From: DAOLCO01 sp964612555
GTDB lineage: Bacteria > Bdellovibrionota_C > UBA2361 > SZUA-149 > DAOLCO01
Length of the DNA stretch: 64,000 nt
Reading direction: 5' to 3'
Assembly (NCBI GenBank): GCA_964612555.1
Contig: CAZTBW010000004.1
Coordinates: 124,001-188,000 of the forward strand
Position numbers and translations under genes: made by a program. Each line of letters starts with the position of its first letter. Within the stretch, counting starts at the first letter, position 1. The notes under the pieces are model-generated. The model was not told the origin of the DNA, searched no databases, and worked only from the letters and a program-made list of their open reading frames with translations. Shown in pieces: positions 49,738 through 57,920 of this stretch.

Positions 49738-50541
49738 ATGAAACCTCCTCTCGCAAAACGGGAACTTCTTTTAAGCTCATATGATGGATTCATTTTCGAT
49801 ATGGACGGGGTCATCTGGCGAGGAAAAGAAATCATTCCCGGTGCAAAAGAAGCTATCTCACTTCTTCGATCGGAAGGAAAAAAAATCCTTTTCGTTACCA
49901 ACAACGCAAGTGAATCCAGAGCTAATCAGCACAAGAAACTGCAACACTTAGGCATTGAAGCTGAGGTTGAAGAGTTTCTTACTGCCGGATACGGCACTGC
50001 ACAATATCTTGGAGCGCACAAACCCGGATCTCAGGTATATGTCATGGGCACCGAGGAACTTGCACAGGAAATGCGGGAAGCGGGACTTCTCCTTGTTGAA
50101 AAAGATGCGGAAATTGTAGCGGTTGGTTTTGACAGGGGTTTTAACTATCAAAAACTCGATTGTGCTTTTCAGAATCTATATAACAGACAGTGCCTCTTTG
50201 TAGCCTGTAACGAAAACCCCATATACCCCGCATCCTCGTCCTTTCACCCGGGAGTGGGACCCAGCGTAGCTGCTCTTTCCTATGCAATAGGAAGAACACC
50301 AGACCTCGTAATCGGGAAACCCCATACCCCACTCCTGGACATAGCACTCTCCAAACTCAATCTTCCTCCCGAAAAAGCAGTAGTCTTTGGTGACATCCTC
50401 GACATGGACATCCTCTGGGGGCAACAAAGAAACCTGGGCTCAGTGTACGTACTATCCGGAGTAGGCACAGAAGAAGACATTACACGCCTTGGAATACACC
50501 CCACTTTTATTGCCAACGACGTACTTACTGCCTTAACATAA
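49738..50541 (+). CDS. HAD superfamily class IIA (NagD-like) phosphatase
   Basis: A 267-residue HAD hydrolase of the NagD/p-nitrophenylphosphatase type. Motif I is FIFDMDGVIWRG, motif II is LFVTNNAS, the class-IIA cap lies between about residues 75 and 175 (VYVMGTEELAQEM, CNENPIYPASS) and motif III/IV is KPHTPLLDIAL then GDILDMDI. It dephosphorylates small sugar or nucleotide phosphates; the natural substrate is unknown. It starts one base after the cysteine desulfurase stop, so it shares the nadA-nifS transcript. Confidence 0.88.
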   Translation: MKPPLAKRELLLSSYDGFIFDMDGVIWRGKEIIPGAKEAISLLRSEGKKILFVTNNASESRANQHKKLQHLGIEAEVEEFLTAGYGTAQYLGAHKPGSQVYVMGTEELAQEMREAGLLLVEKDAEIVAVGFDRGFNYQKLDCAFQNLYNRQCLFVACNENPIYPASSSFHPGVGPSVAALSYAIGRTPDLVIGKPHTPLLDIALSKLNLPPEKAVVFGDILDMDILWGQQRNLGSVYVLSGVGTEEDITRLGIHPTFIANDVLTALT

Positions 50542-50543
50542 GC

Positions 50544-50915
50544 TCAAAGAAATCTTCGATAATCAATCTTGAACTCCTTTTCAATCTTTTTTGCAAGTGC
50601 TTTTCCAATAGTACGCTTACCTCTTTCTATCTTTGAAACATCTGTCTGAGAAATACCAAGCTTTTGTGCCAGTGCTTCCTGAGTAAGACCTGTCTTTGCC
50701 CGAATCCCTCGAAATGTAATGAAAGGACGTTTTTCGGGATTTCGAAGATCAGGAAAAACCTCACTTGCATCAATAAGAGTATCCTCATCTTGAAGAGAAT
50801 TCTTAATCAAAACTTCAATTGCTTTTGCTTTATCGAGTGGCACCAGAAAACTTTTTCTTTTCGCTCCATCCCGAATAACAATCTCAATAAGGGGCATCTT
50901 CGCGACTACCGACAT
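50544..50915 (-). CDS. Xre-family antitoxin
   Basis: A 123-residue protein. The C-terminal half has a Cro/C1-type HTH (RAKTGLTQEALAQKLGISQT then DVSKIERGKRTIGKALAKKI). The N-terminal 50 residues (LIEIVIRDGAKRKSFLVPLD) form a beta-rich extension likely to contact the toxin. The toxin gene lies upstream and overlaps its start by 32 bases. Such Xre antitoxins repress their own operon. Confidence 0.82.
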   Translation of the reverse strand: MSVVAKMPLIEIVIRDGAKRKSFLVPLDKAKAIEVLIKNSLQDEDTLIDASEVFPDLRNPEKRPFITFRGIRAKTGLTQEALAQKLGISQTDVSKIERGKRTIGKALAKKIEKEFKIDYRRFL

Positions 50916-51153
50916 ATGTTATCTCCACAATTTTAATTTTCTTGTCCACTACACACCATACAGCAACATAACTATAACTCAGATGGCAATGATGACTCCC
51001 GTCACTAAGCTTTGAATAATTCTGCCAATCCCCTCGCACAGGTCCATTCACTTCAATATCATCAATCAATGCTTCAAGATTACTCTGAATAGAAGAAGGT
51101 AACTTCTTAATCTTTTTCAGTAGGCGTTTTGATAAATGCACAGTCCAGCTCAT
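50884..51153 (-). CDS. RelE/YoeB-type mRNA-interferase toxin
   Basis: An 89-residue RelE-superfamily protein: MSWTVHLSKRLLKKIKKLPS is the usual first helix, GDWQNYSKLSDGSHHCHLSY gives the core strands, and VEITYVGSREDAPY is the classic end. RelE-fold toxins cleave mRNA on the ribosome. It is the first gene of the pair, with the antitoxin overlapping downstream; toxin-first order is seen in HigBA-like systems. Confidence 0.82.
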   Translation of the reverse strand: MSWTVHLSKRLLKKIKKLPSSIQSNLEALIDDIEVNGPVRGDWQNYSKLSDGSHHCHLSYSYVAVWCVVDKKIKIVEITYVGSREDAPY

Positions 51154-51404
51154 ATCGCCTGTATAGAAAGTATATGATATTTTTTAGCATAAAACAAGTT
51201 ATTTTTTATCATATTTACGACACCCTCACTTCTCACAAATCTGTTTTAAAAATAGCAACTTATAAGTATTGACCCCTAACAGAATTATTCAGAAAAACGA
51301 CAACAGTAGGGTCTCTACCAATAGTTATCGCAAAAAATCACATGTAGGAACAAACAGGACACACAGAAAAGAAGGAGTGCTACAAAATCTTTGAATTAAC
51401 TCCC

Positions 51405-52289
51405 CTAAAAAGAAAACTGCCCAAGAAAGGTTTCTCCTAATTTATAGAGATCGTTGTGCAGCATCTTTTTGATTCGTTCACGGGACTTGGTGTCGGAATT
51501 AAGTGTTTGTTTAATAAATTCAGGATTTGAAGTTATAAATGAACGCATGGTTGAAAATGGGTCTTTTATAAAGTCCAGAATCTGATACAGCTGCTCTTTT
51601 GTTAAAATTCCTTTTTCAAACGCTTCGGTAAAAAGCTCTTCATTAATCGTACAAAGCGCTTTTACTTCCGGGATACCCCCTTCAAGAAGATTATCTATTC
51701 CACCCTGATTTCTATCAACACAATTTAATGACGCTGCAATACTGACATCAACAGATTCCAGAGCCGGTATCCATTTAGAAAGATAGCTTGAGCCTACTGA
51801 AAGAAGATCAGCTACGTGAAGAGATTTTTTAAGTCCCGTGTTGCTGAAAACCTCTCCCTGATCGTCATATGCTGATAGATCGTTATATAAATATATGTGA
51901 GGAAGTTTAAGCGCTTCTGCCAGTGGAACCGAAAAAAACCAATCCCTTCTTTGCCCACCACTGATGTAGGAGATACCATGAGCTGACACCAGTAAACGCG
52001 CCACTTCACTCAGACGATCCATTATCTCCCCGTAGACAGGAAATTCTTTTATCGTTTCTGCAAACAGTATGGGCAATTCACGAGAAACTCTATCCGGAGC
52101 ATCTCCCAGTTCGGTAATTTTCTTTAGCAAGTCTTCCGCTTTTTTAGCCCCACCACACAGATAATGAGTATTAACGTAGTATGGTCCAATCAAACCGGAG
52201 GTATATAAAAAAGGAGTATCCGCAGGAGCCACCTTGATGGCTTCGCAGGCAAAAAGCATTTCAGCCAGGGTGGCTTCCTTCATATTCAT
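51405..52289 (-). CDS. Orotate phosphoribosyltransferase-like protein
   Basis: A 294-residue protein with PRTase-fold marks: YTSGLIGPYYVNTHYLCGG near the N-terminus, ISYISGGQRRDWFFSVPLAE in the middle, and a PRPP-loop-like LHVADLLSVGSSYLSKW followed by NCVDRNQGGIDNL. It is longer than standard PyrE (about 210), with a helical C-terminal part (residues 215-290). The PRPP loop is degenerate relative to the usual VVEDVxTTGGS, so catalysis is uncertain. It lies 2 bases after the fumC stop on the same strand, so it is translated with fumarase. Function unproven. Confidence 0.6.
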   Translation of the reverse strand: MNMKEATLAEMLFACEAIKVAPADTPFLYTSGLIGPYYVNTHYLCGGAKKAEDLLKKITELGDAPDRVSRELPILFAETIKEFPVYGEIMDRLSEVARLLVSAHGISYISGGQRRDWFFSVPLAEALKLPHIYLYNDLSAYDDQGEVFSNTGLKKSLHVADLLSVGSSYLSKWIPALESVDVSIAASLNCVDRNQGGIDNLLEGGIPEVKALCTINEELFTEAFEKGILTKEQLYQILDFIKDPFSTMRSFITSNPEFIKQTLNSDTKSRERIKKMLHNDLYKLGETFLGQFSF

Positions 52290-52291
52290 AA

Positions 52292-53683
52292 CTATACTCC
52301 CGGTTTTGTCATACTCATCAAATCCAATACCTGATCAAGCTCTTCTTTAGGAAGTACTTCTGCCTCTTCTGCAACCTGTCGAAGAGGTTTTCCACTGGTA
52401 AATGCTTTTTTTGCAAGCTCTGCTGCCTTGTCATACCCGATTTTCGGCGCAAGCGCAGTACAAGTCGCAATGCTTGCTTCTGCCAGATCGTGCAGCCTTT
52501 CCTTCTCAGGTTCAATACCTTCCACACACTTTCGACTAAAATTCCTACTTGCACTCGAAAGCAGCTTTACAGATTCAATCATAGAATGTGCCATTACTGG
52601 CATCATAACATTCAGTTCAAAAGTACTACCCATGAGGCTCCCGATAGTCATCACCCCATCATTTGCAATCACCCGTGCACACACCATCAATGTGGACTCT
52701 GCAATAACAGGATTTACTTTCCCGGGCATAATGGATGAACCCGGCTGCACGGAAGGTAAAGCAAGCTCTCCGATTCCACAACGAGGACCTGAGGCAAGCC
52801 ACCTGATATCATTAGCCACCTTGGAAAGACTACACGCAACCGCTTTTAATTGCCCGCTCATCTCCACATACCCATCCTTTGAAGCCTGTGCTTCAAAATG
52901 GTTAATTGCTTCAAAAAAAGGCAACCCGGTTCTCCTTGAAATTTCCGCTATCGCCAGACGAGGAAAATCAGGATGAGTATTCAAACCCGTTCCAACTGCC
53001 GTACCCCCAAGAGGAAGTTCAAAAATGGAAGTAAGTGAGCGTTGAATTCTCCATATACTTTGTTCTATTTGTCTTTCATACCCGCTAAACTCCTGCCCGA
53101 GCGTCATGGGAGTGGCATCCTGTAGATGGGTTCTTCCGGTCTTGATAAGACCATTAAAGGCGTCCCTCTTGTCTGCAAGTGCTGCTCGAAGTTCCTCTAA
53201 CGAAGGAATCAATTCTGAGGCGAGCGCCTGAGCCAGGGCAATGTGCATGGCAGTGGGAAATACATCGTTTGAAGACTGTCCCATGTTGACATGGTCATTA
53301 GGGTGAATATCAAGTCCTCCCTGAGCGATCTGTCTTGCCCGGGTTGCAATGACCTCATTTGCATTCATATTAGAAGATGTTCCGGAACCCGTTTGATATA
53401 CATCAACTACAAACTGCGAGAGGAGTGCGCCTGAGATTACCTCCTCGGCAGCATCCTGAATTGCCTTTGTGCGTGCATCATCAAGAAGTCCCAGTTGATT
53501 ATTCGCTTTTGCCGCAGCAGACTTTACAAGACCAAGCGCTTTCACCATTCCTTCAGGAATGCCCGACCCGCTTATGGTAAAATTTTCCACCGCACGTTGT
53601 GTCTGGGCAGCATAAAGAGCATCCTTCGGTACCTTCATCTCCCCCATAGAATCTTTTTCTATTCTGTAATCAACAGTGCCCAT
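52292..53683 (-). CDS. fumC: Class II fumarate hydratase
   Basis: A 463-residue aspartase/fumarase-superfamily enzyme. The start is ATG 53683 with GGAGG 7 bases upstream; a TTG at 53686 is spurious. Marks are GSGTSSNMNANEVIATRA, SSNDVFPTAMHIA, TGRTHLQDATPMTLGQE and the C3 loop GSSIMPGKVNPV. It hydrates fumarate to malate in the TCA cycle; oxygen-stable class II does not use an Fe-S cluster. It is followed directly by the orotate PRTase-like gene, an unusual coupling. Confidence 0.95.
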   Translation of the reverse strand: MGTVDYRIEKDSMGEMKVPKDALYAAQTQRAVENFTISGSGIPEGMVKALGLVKSAAAKANNQLGLLDDARTKAIQDAAEEVISGALLSQFVVDVYQTGSGTSSNMNANEVIATRARQIAQGGLDIHPNDHVNMGQSSNDVFPTAMHIALAQALASELIPSLEELRAALADKRDAFNGLIKTGRTHLQDATPMTLGQEFSGYERQIEQSIWRIQRSLTSIFELPLGGTAVGTGLNTHPDFPRLAIAEISRRTGLPFFEAINHFEAQASKDGYVEMSGQLKAVACSLSKVANDIRWLASGPRCGIGELALPSVQPGSSIMPGKVNPVIAESTLMVCARVIANDGVMTIGSLMGSTFELNVMMPVMAHSMIESVKLLSSASRNFSRKCVEGIEPEKERLHDLAEASIATCTALAPKIGYDKAAELAKKAFTSGKPLRQVAEEAEVLPKEELDQVLDLMSMTKPGV

Positions 53684-53919
53684 CAAGATACCTCCATTAA
53701 AAATTTACGAATATTGCTTAGCTATTACTCAGTACTTAAATAGTTGATTATACAAACAAATTCAAGAAGTTATAGTGCATACTATAATTACCCTCTTATT
53801 CTGTATAAAATCAAGATATTACTAAAGATACCCACAAAGACGGTCGACTTTTATAGGGACAAAGCCCGAACATGGCTTACTACAAACATTTGTAGCGGTA
53901 TATTTATTCGAGAGCATCT

Positions 53920-55665
53920 ATGAGTAAAATGGTTGACGAAAATTCAAATCAGGAAGCCGGGCAGGAAGATTACTCTTTGGGTGAAAACTCAACACCTCAG
54001 AACCTTGAAAATGTCTCTAAAGATCACGTGACATCAAAAGCAAGATTATCACGATTGATGAATCTTAAACTTCAACCTGATGAAGAAATACTTGATGCCG
54101 CTTTGTCCCTTGCCTCTGATAAAAACATCAGAATATCAAAGCTTTCAGAAATGGTTCTCAAAGACCCCGTGATTACCCTGGAAATACTGGCACATGCAAA
54201 TTCCCTTTCAAATGAAAAGGCGAGCATTGCCGCAGTTCAAACAGGAGTAATCAGAATTGGTTCTACCCAACTTCTCTCAATGCTAAAAGAACTCAAGACC
54301 CGAATCAATAAAAACTCAGACCCGGATGTAGCGGTAGAGTATGCATCACTTAGAAGACTGAGCGAACGGGCAAGCATCGTTTCAGAGATTTTAAGTTCTC
54401 ACATACAAAGAGATATAATAGAGATTACCCAAACCTGTGCACTTCTCAGCTATCTTGGACCAATGATACTTTGTCAATATCTTGATAGAGAATATCTGGA
54501 ACTTGCACACTTAAGAAAAAGAAATGCCCTTGCCTATCGTCTTCAATCCAAATACGGCATCAACTACAATGAAATGTTTCTTCGCTATCTTAAGGATAGA
54601 AATCTTCCAAAAGATATTTTCTATGCATTTGATAAAGAGCTTAAATGTATCACCAGTGCACAATCATCACTTCGGTTTATTATAGAATCCGCTATCGAGC
54701 TGGTAGAAGCACTGGAAGATGGCAAATGGATGAGATACGGTCCGGGAGCAACGCTTCCGCCTAAAAGCAATATCAGACTCCTGAAAATATCTGACACACA
54801 ATATGCCACCATCTTTGAAGAAATAGAATACAGCCTTGGCATATCCAAGCCCAAAGTTGAAATTGGAGAGACCAACTACTCAACCACTGAAGCAAGAAGC
54901 GATGAAGAGGATGAAACCTCTGACTCTGAAAGTAAGACAAAACACCTCATTGCATCAAAACTCGCCTCACTCAATAATGACCTTGGTGAAGAGGCTCCAA
55001 TTTCGACTCTCAGCCTTTCCCTTGATGAAGAAGAGCTTAAGGCACCTACTGTTATAGTTGATCGTGATGAGTTAATGGATCTTATCGCTTCAAGTGGCTC
55101 CGCCGTATTCATTGAAAAAACCAGCGATAATCTCGAACTGGAAAAAAGAAATCTCAGTTCCCGTTCACTTGAAGTACTGGAAATGATTGAGTTCATTTGT
55201 AAAGGCGCAGAATCCAGCAAATCCCTGCTGGATGAATTAATGTCTACCATAACAGATCAGGGACCTTTTAATCGCGCAGCCCTGATACAAATCAATAATT
55301 CGAATGAAAATGTCTTGATTCAAAAAGCGATTGGGGAAGAGTTTTCAAACATCTCTCCTCCGACAGAATTATTCGTTGAAGATCCTTTGAGTCCTCTCTC
55401 TACATTTGCAACTCGTGTAAGCTCTTTTAATTCATACACCACAAGAGGTATAAAAGATATTGTCGCCCCATTTGGAATATCATCCTACGCCATATCTCCT
55501 ATCAAGCTCAGCTCAAACAATACTTTTGTTCTTTATGTAGACTGCGGGGAACACAAGCCCCTCCCTCTTGAGGCAAGAAAAATGTTCAGGCTGGTAGTTG
55601 CCCTCTTAAATAAATCTCTTCCTGAATTTGACAGTGACGGACACAGAGCAATTCCCCTCAACTGA
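53920..55665 (+). CDS. HDOD-domain protein with C-terminal GAF-like region
   Basis: A 581-residue protein. Residues 40-270 form an HDOD domain: KARLSRLMNLKLQPDEEILD, ISKLSEMVLKDPVITLEILAHANS, and GVIRIGSTQLLSML are its marks, lacking the HD catalytic pair as usual. A Ser/Glu-rich linker (about 300-400) leads to a C-terminal GAF-like domain (NRAALIQINNSNENVLIQKAIG, YAISPIKLSSNNTFVLYVDCG). HDOD proteins act as signalling adaptors, for example in stress and motility control. It stands alone. Confidence 0.75.
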   Translation: MSKMVDENSNQEAGQEDYSLGENSTPQNLENVSKDHVTSKARLSRLMNLKLQPDEEILDAALSLASDKNIRISKLSEMVLKDPVITLEILAHANSLSNEKASIAAVQTGVIRIGSTQLLSMLKELKTRINKNSDPDVAVEYASLRRLSERASIVSEILSSHIQRDIIEITQTCALLSYLGPMILCQYLDREYLELAHLRKRNALAYRLQSKYGINYNEMFLRYLKDRNLPKDIFYAFDKELKCITSAQSSLRFIIESAIELVEALEDGKWMRYGPGATLPPKSNIRLLKISDTQYATIFEEIEYSLGISKPKVEIGETNYSTTEARSDEEDETSDSESKTKHLIASKLASLNNDLGEEAPISTLSLSLDEEELKAPTVIVDRDELMDLIASSGSAVFIEKTSDNLELEKRNLSSRSLEVLEMIEFICKGAESSKSLLDELMSTITDQGPFNRAALIQINNSNENVLIQKAIGEEFSNISPPTELFVEDPLSPLSTFATRVSSFNSYTTRGIKDIVAPFGISSYAISPIKLSSNNTFVLYVDCGEHKPLPLEARKMFRLVVALLNKSLPEFDSDGHRAIPLN

Positions 55666-56079
55666 TTATTCTTTTTGACTATTCTTTTGCACCTGCACTA
55701 CTGCCGTCTCCGGTAAGGAGGCGAATATTCCGGCTTTTAGAGTACGAGCGATATTTGTGCTTCGCAACTTGAAGAGTTCAGAAATCTCAGGTTCAAAAAT
55801 GGAATCTGAAGTTTCATAGAATATGCGTAACCAGGTATCAAACAACTCCGGTTCGAAATATGGCAGACGACGATGCTTCTCCATAGGGTTACCATGGAAC
55901 CTCCGTGTCCGGAGCATTATGGAAGACCAAAAATCATACATCTTTTGCAAATGCTCCGACCAGTGGGCACCTATCGCGTTATCAAAAACGGGTCCCAATT
56001 GTTCATCCCGGCGAACCTCGTCGTAAAAAGTATCTACCAAAGTTTTTATATTTTCTTCTGTAATTGAGTGTTCTTTCAT
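55666..56079 (-). CDS. Group III truncated globin
   Basis: A 137-residue protein with the trHbP (group III) pattern: EENIKTLVDTFYDEVRRDEQ, then GPVFDNAIGAHWSEHLQKMYDFWSSIML with the proximal region, RRFHGNPMEKHRRLPYF and FDTWLRIFYETSD. The proximal His is likely in EKHRRL and Tyr/Trp distal residues are present. It binds oxygen or nitric oxide in the cytoplasm. Its ATG overlaps the marR stop (ATGA), so they are translated together. It ends next to the HDOD gene. Confidence 0.82.
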   Translation of the reverse strand: MKEHSITEENIKTLVDTFYDEVRRDEQLGPVFDNAIGAHWSEHLQKMYDFWSSIMLRTRRFHGNPMEKHRRLPYFEPELFDTWLRIFYETSDSIFEPEISELFKLRSTNIARTLKAGIFASLPETAVVQVQKNSQKE

Positions 56080-56651
56080 ACTTTCTCACCCTCCCCATGT
56101 TCTCTACACAACAAGGTACTATCTTCTACATCAAGAGGCTCTTTGGTAAGACCGCACTGATGAGATTTTCCCAATCCGTTTTTTATAAAATACGTGCACG
56201 TGTGGCACACCCCGAATGTTTTTGAATTATTTTCCCTTTGCAAAACGATCAGGAAATTTCTAAGATTTTCTTCAAGCAGGTCACCCGCTTCCGGGTTATT
56301 GTGTATAGACCTGTGAAGTAAAGATTTTTTTTCGAATGAGTTAAGAATATTTTTTGCTTTGGGAAGGAGATGAATATGGACAACCCGCTTATCATGCTCA
56401 TGCCCGGTTTTCCTGATAAGTTTTTTTCTTTCAAGAGATATCAGAGTCTGGGACACGGTACCTTTGGTAAGTTTAAGGTACTCGGTCAAACCCAAAGGAG
56501 TATTACTGTAACGGTTACATCTTGCCAGATACAACAAACATTCCAGTTGGCGCACATTAAGACCCTGAGAATAGGCAAATTCACGCATCTGGGATTTGAG
56601 TAAATGATCCAGCGCCTGAACCAGCCGCAAAATATTAGACACTTGTTTCAT
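56076..56651 (-). CDS. MarR-family transcriptional regulator
   Basis: A 191-residue MarR-type protein, longer than usual. The winged-helix is visible: FAYSQGLNVRQLECLLYLAR, then LGLTEYLKLTKGTVSQTLISLERKKLIRK and the wing GHEHDKRVVHIHLLPKA. The C-terminal ~60 residues add a Cys/His-rich stretch (CHTCTYFIKNGLGKSHQCG then CREHGEG) that could bind zinc, haem or a redox cue. Two palindromic sites lie upstream (56662-56675 and 56713-56727), and the globin gene overlaps the end. It is likely a repressor of the divergent promoters. Confidence 0.8.
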   Translation of the reverse strand: MKQVSNILRLVQALDHLLKSQMREFAYSQGLNVRQLECLLYLARCNRYSNTPLGLTEYLKLTKGTVSQTLISLERKKLIRKTGHEHDKRVVHIHLLPKAKNILNSFEKKSLLHRSIHNNPEAGDLLEENLRNFLIVLQRENNSKTFGVCHTCTYFIKNGLGKSHQCGLTKEPLDVEDSTLLCREHGEGEKV

Positions 56652-56661
56652 ATCTATATTA

Positions 56662-56675
56662 TATCGACTCGATAC
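56662..56675. promoter_or_regulatory. Palindromic operator 1 of the MarR-type regulator
   Basis: TATCGACTCGATAC; the core TATCGA-C-TCGATA is a perfect palindrome around a central C. It lies 10 bases before the marR ATG. An identical motif sits 52 bases away, about five helical turns, which suits cooperative binding. Confidence 0.72.
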
Positions 56676-56679
56676 TGAT

Positions 56680-56708
56680 TTGACAAACCCGATCTGTCTT
56701 GCTACCTT
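56680..56708 (+). promoter_or_regulatory. Candidate promoter of the thioredoxin-like gene
   Basis: TTGACA at 56680-56685, a perfect -35, is followed after 17 bases by TACCTT at 56703-56708 as a weak -10. The second operator begins 4 bases downstream, overlapping the predicted transcription start. This arrangement fits steric repression. The -10 match is poor, so the promoter assignment is moderate. Confidence 0.5.
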
Positions 56709-56712
56709 AATG

Positions 56713-56727
56713 GTATCGACTCGATAC
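56713..56727. promoter_or_regulatory. Palindromic operator 2 of the MarR-type regulator
   Basis: GTATCGACTCGATAC, a perfect 15-base palindrome with central C, placed just downstream of the candidate -10 of the thioredoxin-like gene. It shares the core with operator 1. Confidence 0.72.
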
Positions 56728-56756
56728 TATTAAACTTCATATAAGGAGAAAACATT

Positions 56757-56990
56757 ATGAAAAATGCAGTATTTTATCATGCCGGATGCCCTGTATGCGT
56801 TGATGCCGAACAGAACGTGGCGCATGCCATTGACCAGAACAACTATAAGGTCGAGATAATTCATCTTGGAGAACAAAAAGAGCTACTTGCCAATGCAAAA
56901 AAACAAGGTGTTAAGTCAGTACCGGCACTGGTACTTGATGATAAGGTGTTCCATATCAATTTTGGAGCATCACTTTCAGACCTGGAATAG
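56757..56990 (+). CDS. Thioredoxin-like protein with CPVC active site
   Basis: A 77-residue protein with AAGGAG before the ATG. It starts MKNAVFYHAG followed by CPVC (residues 11-14), the redox motif of a thioredoxin/glutaredoxin fold, and later VKSVPALVLDDKVF contains the cis-Pro loop. It is shorter than glutaredoxins and has no signal peptide, so it is cytoplasmic. Divergent from the MarR-globin operon with the operators between, it is likely part of a redox or nitric-oxide response. A hairpin follows the stop. Confidence 0.78.
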   Translation: MKNAVFYHAGCPVCVDAEQNVAHAIDQNNYKVEIIHLGEQKELLANAKKQGVKSVPALVLDDKVFHINFGASLSDLE

Positions 56991-57001
56991 ACGTTTCCAG
57001 C

Positions 57002-57029
57002 TTCGGGAGTGTTAAAAAACACTCCCGAA
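57002..57029 (+). terminator. Hairpin after the thioredoxin-like gene
   Basis: TTCGGGAGTGTT at 57002-57013 pairs exactly with AACACTCCCGAA at 57018-57029 over an AAAA loop. It lies 12 bases after the stop. No strong T-run follows directly, but the 12-bp stem is solid. Confidence 0.6.
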
Positions 57030-57138
57030 TACAAATTTCTTAAAAAATCCCGAAAATCTTCGGGTCAAAACTTTCTTTTACGCGATAACAACATGCCACC
57101 TGAGATACCTCCGCATATAACGTATTGTTTACAAAACC

Positions 57139-57573
57139 GTGAAAGGAAGTTCTCTTTTGGAATTACTGTTTTTACTGATGCTGAGCGGTATTTTAGTTAC
57201 CGGCTCACACCTCTATTTCAAGGAAGTGCTTGAAAGGCGCACCCTCTACCATCTTGCAAGCTCTGTCGAGACACTCCTCCAGGGCACCTATGAGACAAGC
57301 CAGTACTACGGCAGTATCTTCTCATTCAATAAAGATATACACGGCAATTTTCAGATAAGAAATCCTCAGCGCCTGTGGTATCAAATCCCCATTAATCAAA
57401 AACATGTTATTCAACACTCTGTCCATTCCTCAGTACAAAACCTTGAATCCATTCAATTCTATCCAAACGGATACAGCTCTCCGGGTAGAATAGAGCTTCA
57501 CTCAAAACAGTATCTTTGCACCTTAAAAATTTCCATGCGAGGGAGAGTTCGTAAAGAATGTTCAAAAAAATAA
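57139..57573 (+). CDS. Prepilin-like protein (GspH/minor pilin type)
   Basis: Start GTG 57139. The 144-residue product opens KGSSLLELLFLLMLSGILVT, a class III signal with Gly before the cleavage site and Glu at +5 (SSLLE), the hallmark of type IV prepilins and pseudopilins. The rest is a small beta-rich domain with Tyr/His and two Cys. It is the first of four genes that all begin with a short cytosolic leader and a hydrophobic helix. Such minor pilins prime pilus or secretion-filament assembly. The cognate peptidase and ATPase are not in the window. Confidence 0.65.
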   Translation: MKGSSLLELLFLLMLSGILVTGSHLYFKEVLERRTLYHLASSVETLLQGTYETSQYYGSIFSFNKDIHGNFQIRNPQRLWYQIPINQKHVIQHSVHSSVQNLESIQFYPNGYSSPGRIELHSKQYLCTLKISMRGRVRKECSKK

Positions 57574-57920
57574 CTGTAAAAATCAAAAACACAAAAACAA
57601 GAGAGCATGCGGGGTTTGCTTCAATCCATATCATCTCTGCACTGATGTTTTCCATGATTCTTTTAACTTCAAGCATGTCATTCTGGAATATCGTAAAAGC
57701 AAAAAAACACCTTGTAAAAAGCATCCACAAAACTCACATTCCATGGTTTCTGGAAGAAGAGGCGAAGAAATACCAATTGCATGCCTTGAAAAATATCCCG
57801 TCCGATTCCAGTGAGTGTAAAATCACAAATACATCCGGTGAGTACATAAAAGAGCTTTTATGTACCGATCAAACAGGGCACCTGAAAAAGAAATTTGCTC
57901 TCATCACAGACCATGAATAA
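57558..57920 (+). CDS. Pseudopilin-like protein 2
   Basis: A 120-residue protein overlapping the previous gene by 16 bases. The N-terminus has a basic leader ending REHAGFASIHIISALMFSM, a hydrophobic helix preceded by Gly, but the +5 Glu is replaced by His. The rest is a Lys/Cys-containing domain without a recognised fold. The arrangement matches minor pilin operons (PilV/PilW/PilX or GspIJK-like). Assignment rests on plan and context. Confidence 0.5.
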   Translation: MFKKITVKIKNTKTREHAGFASIHIISALMFSMILLTSSMSFWNIVKAKKHLVKSIHKTHIPWFLEEEAKKYQLHALKNIPSDSSECKITNTSGEYIKELLCTDQTGHLKKKFALITDHE

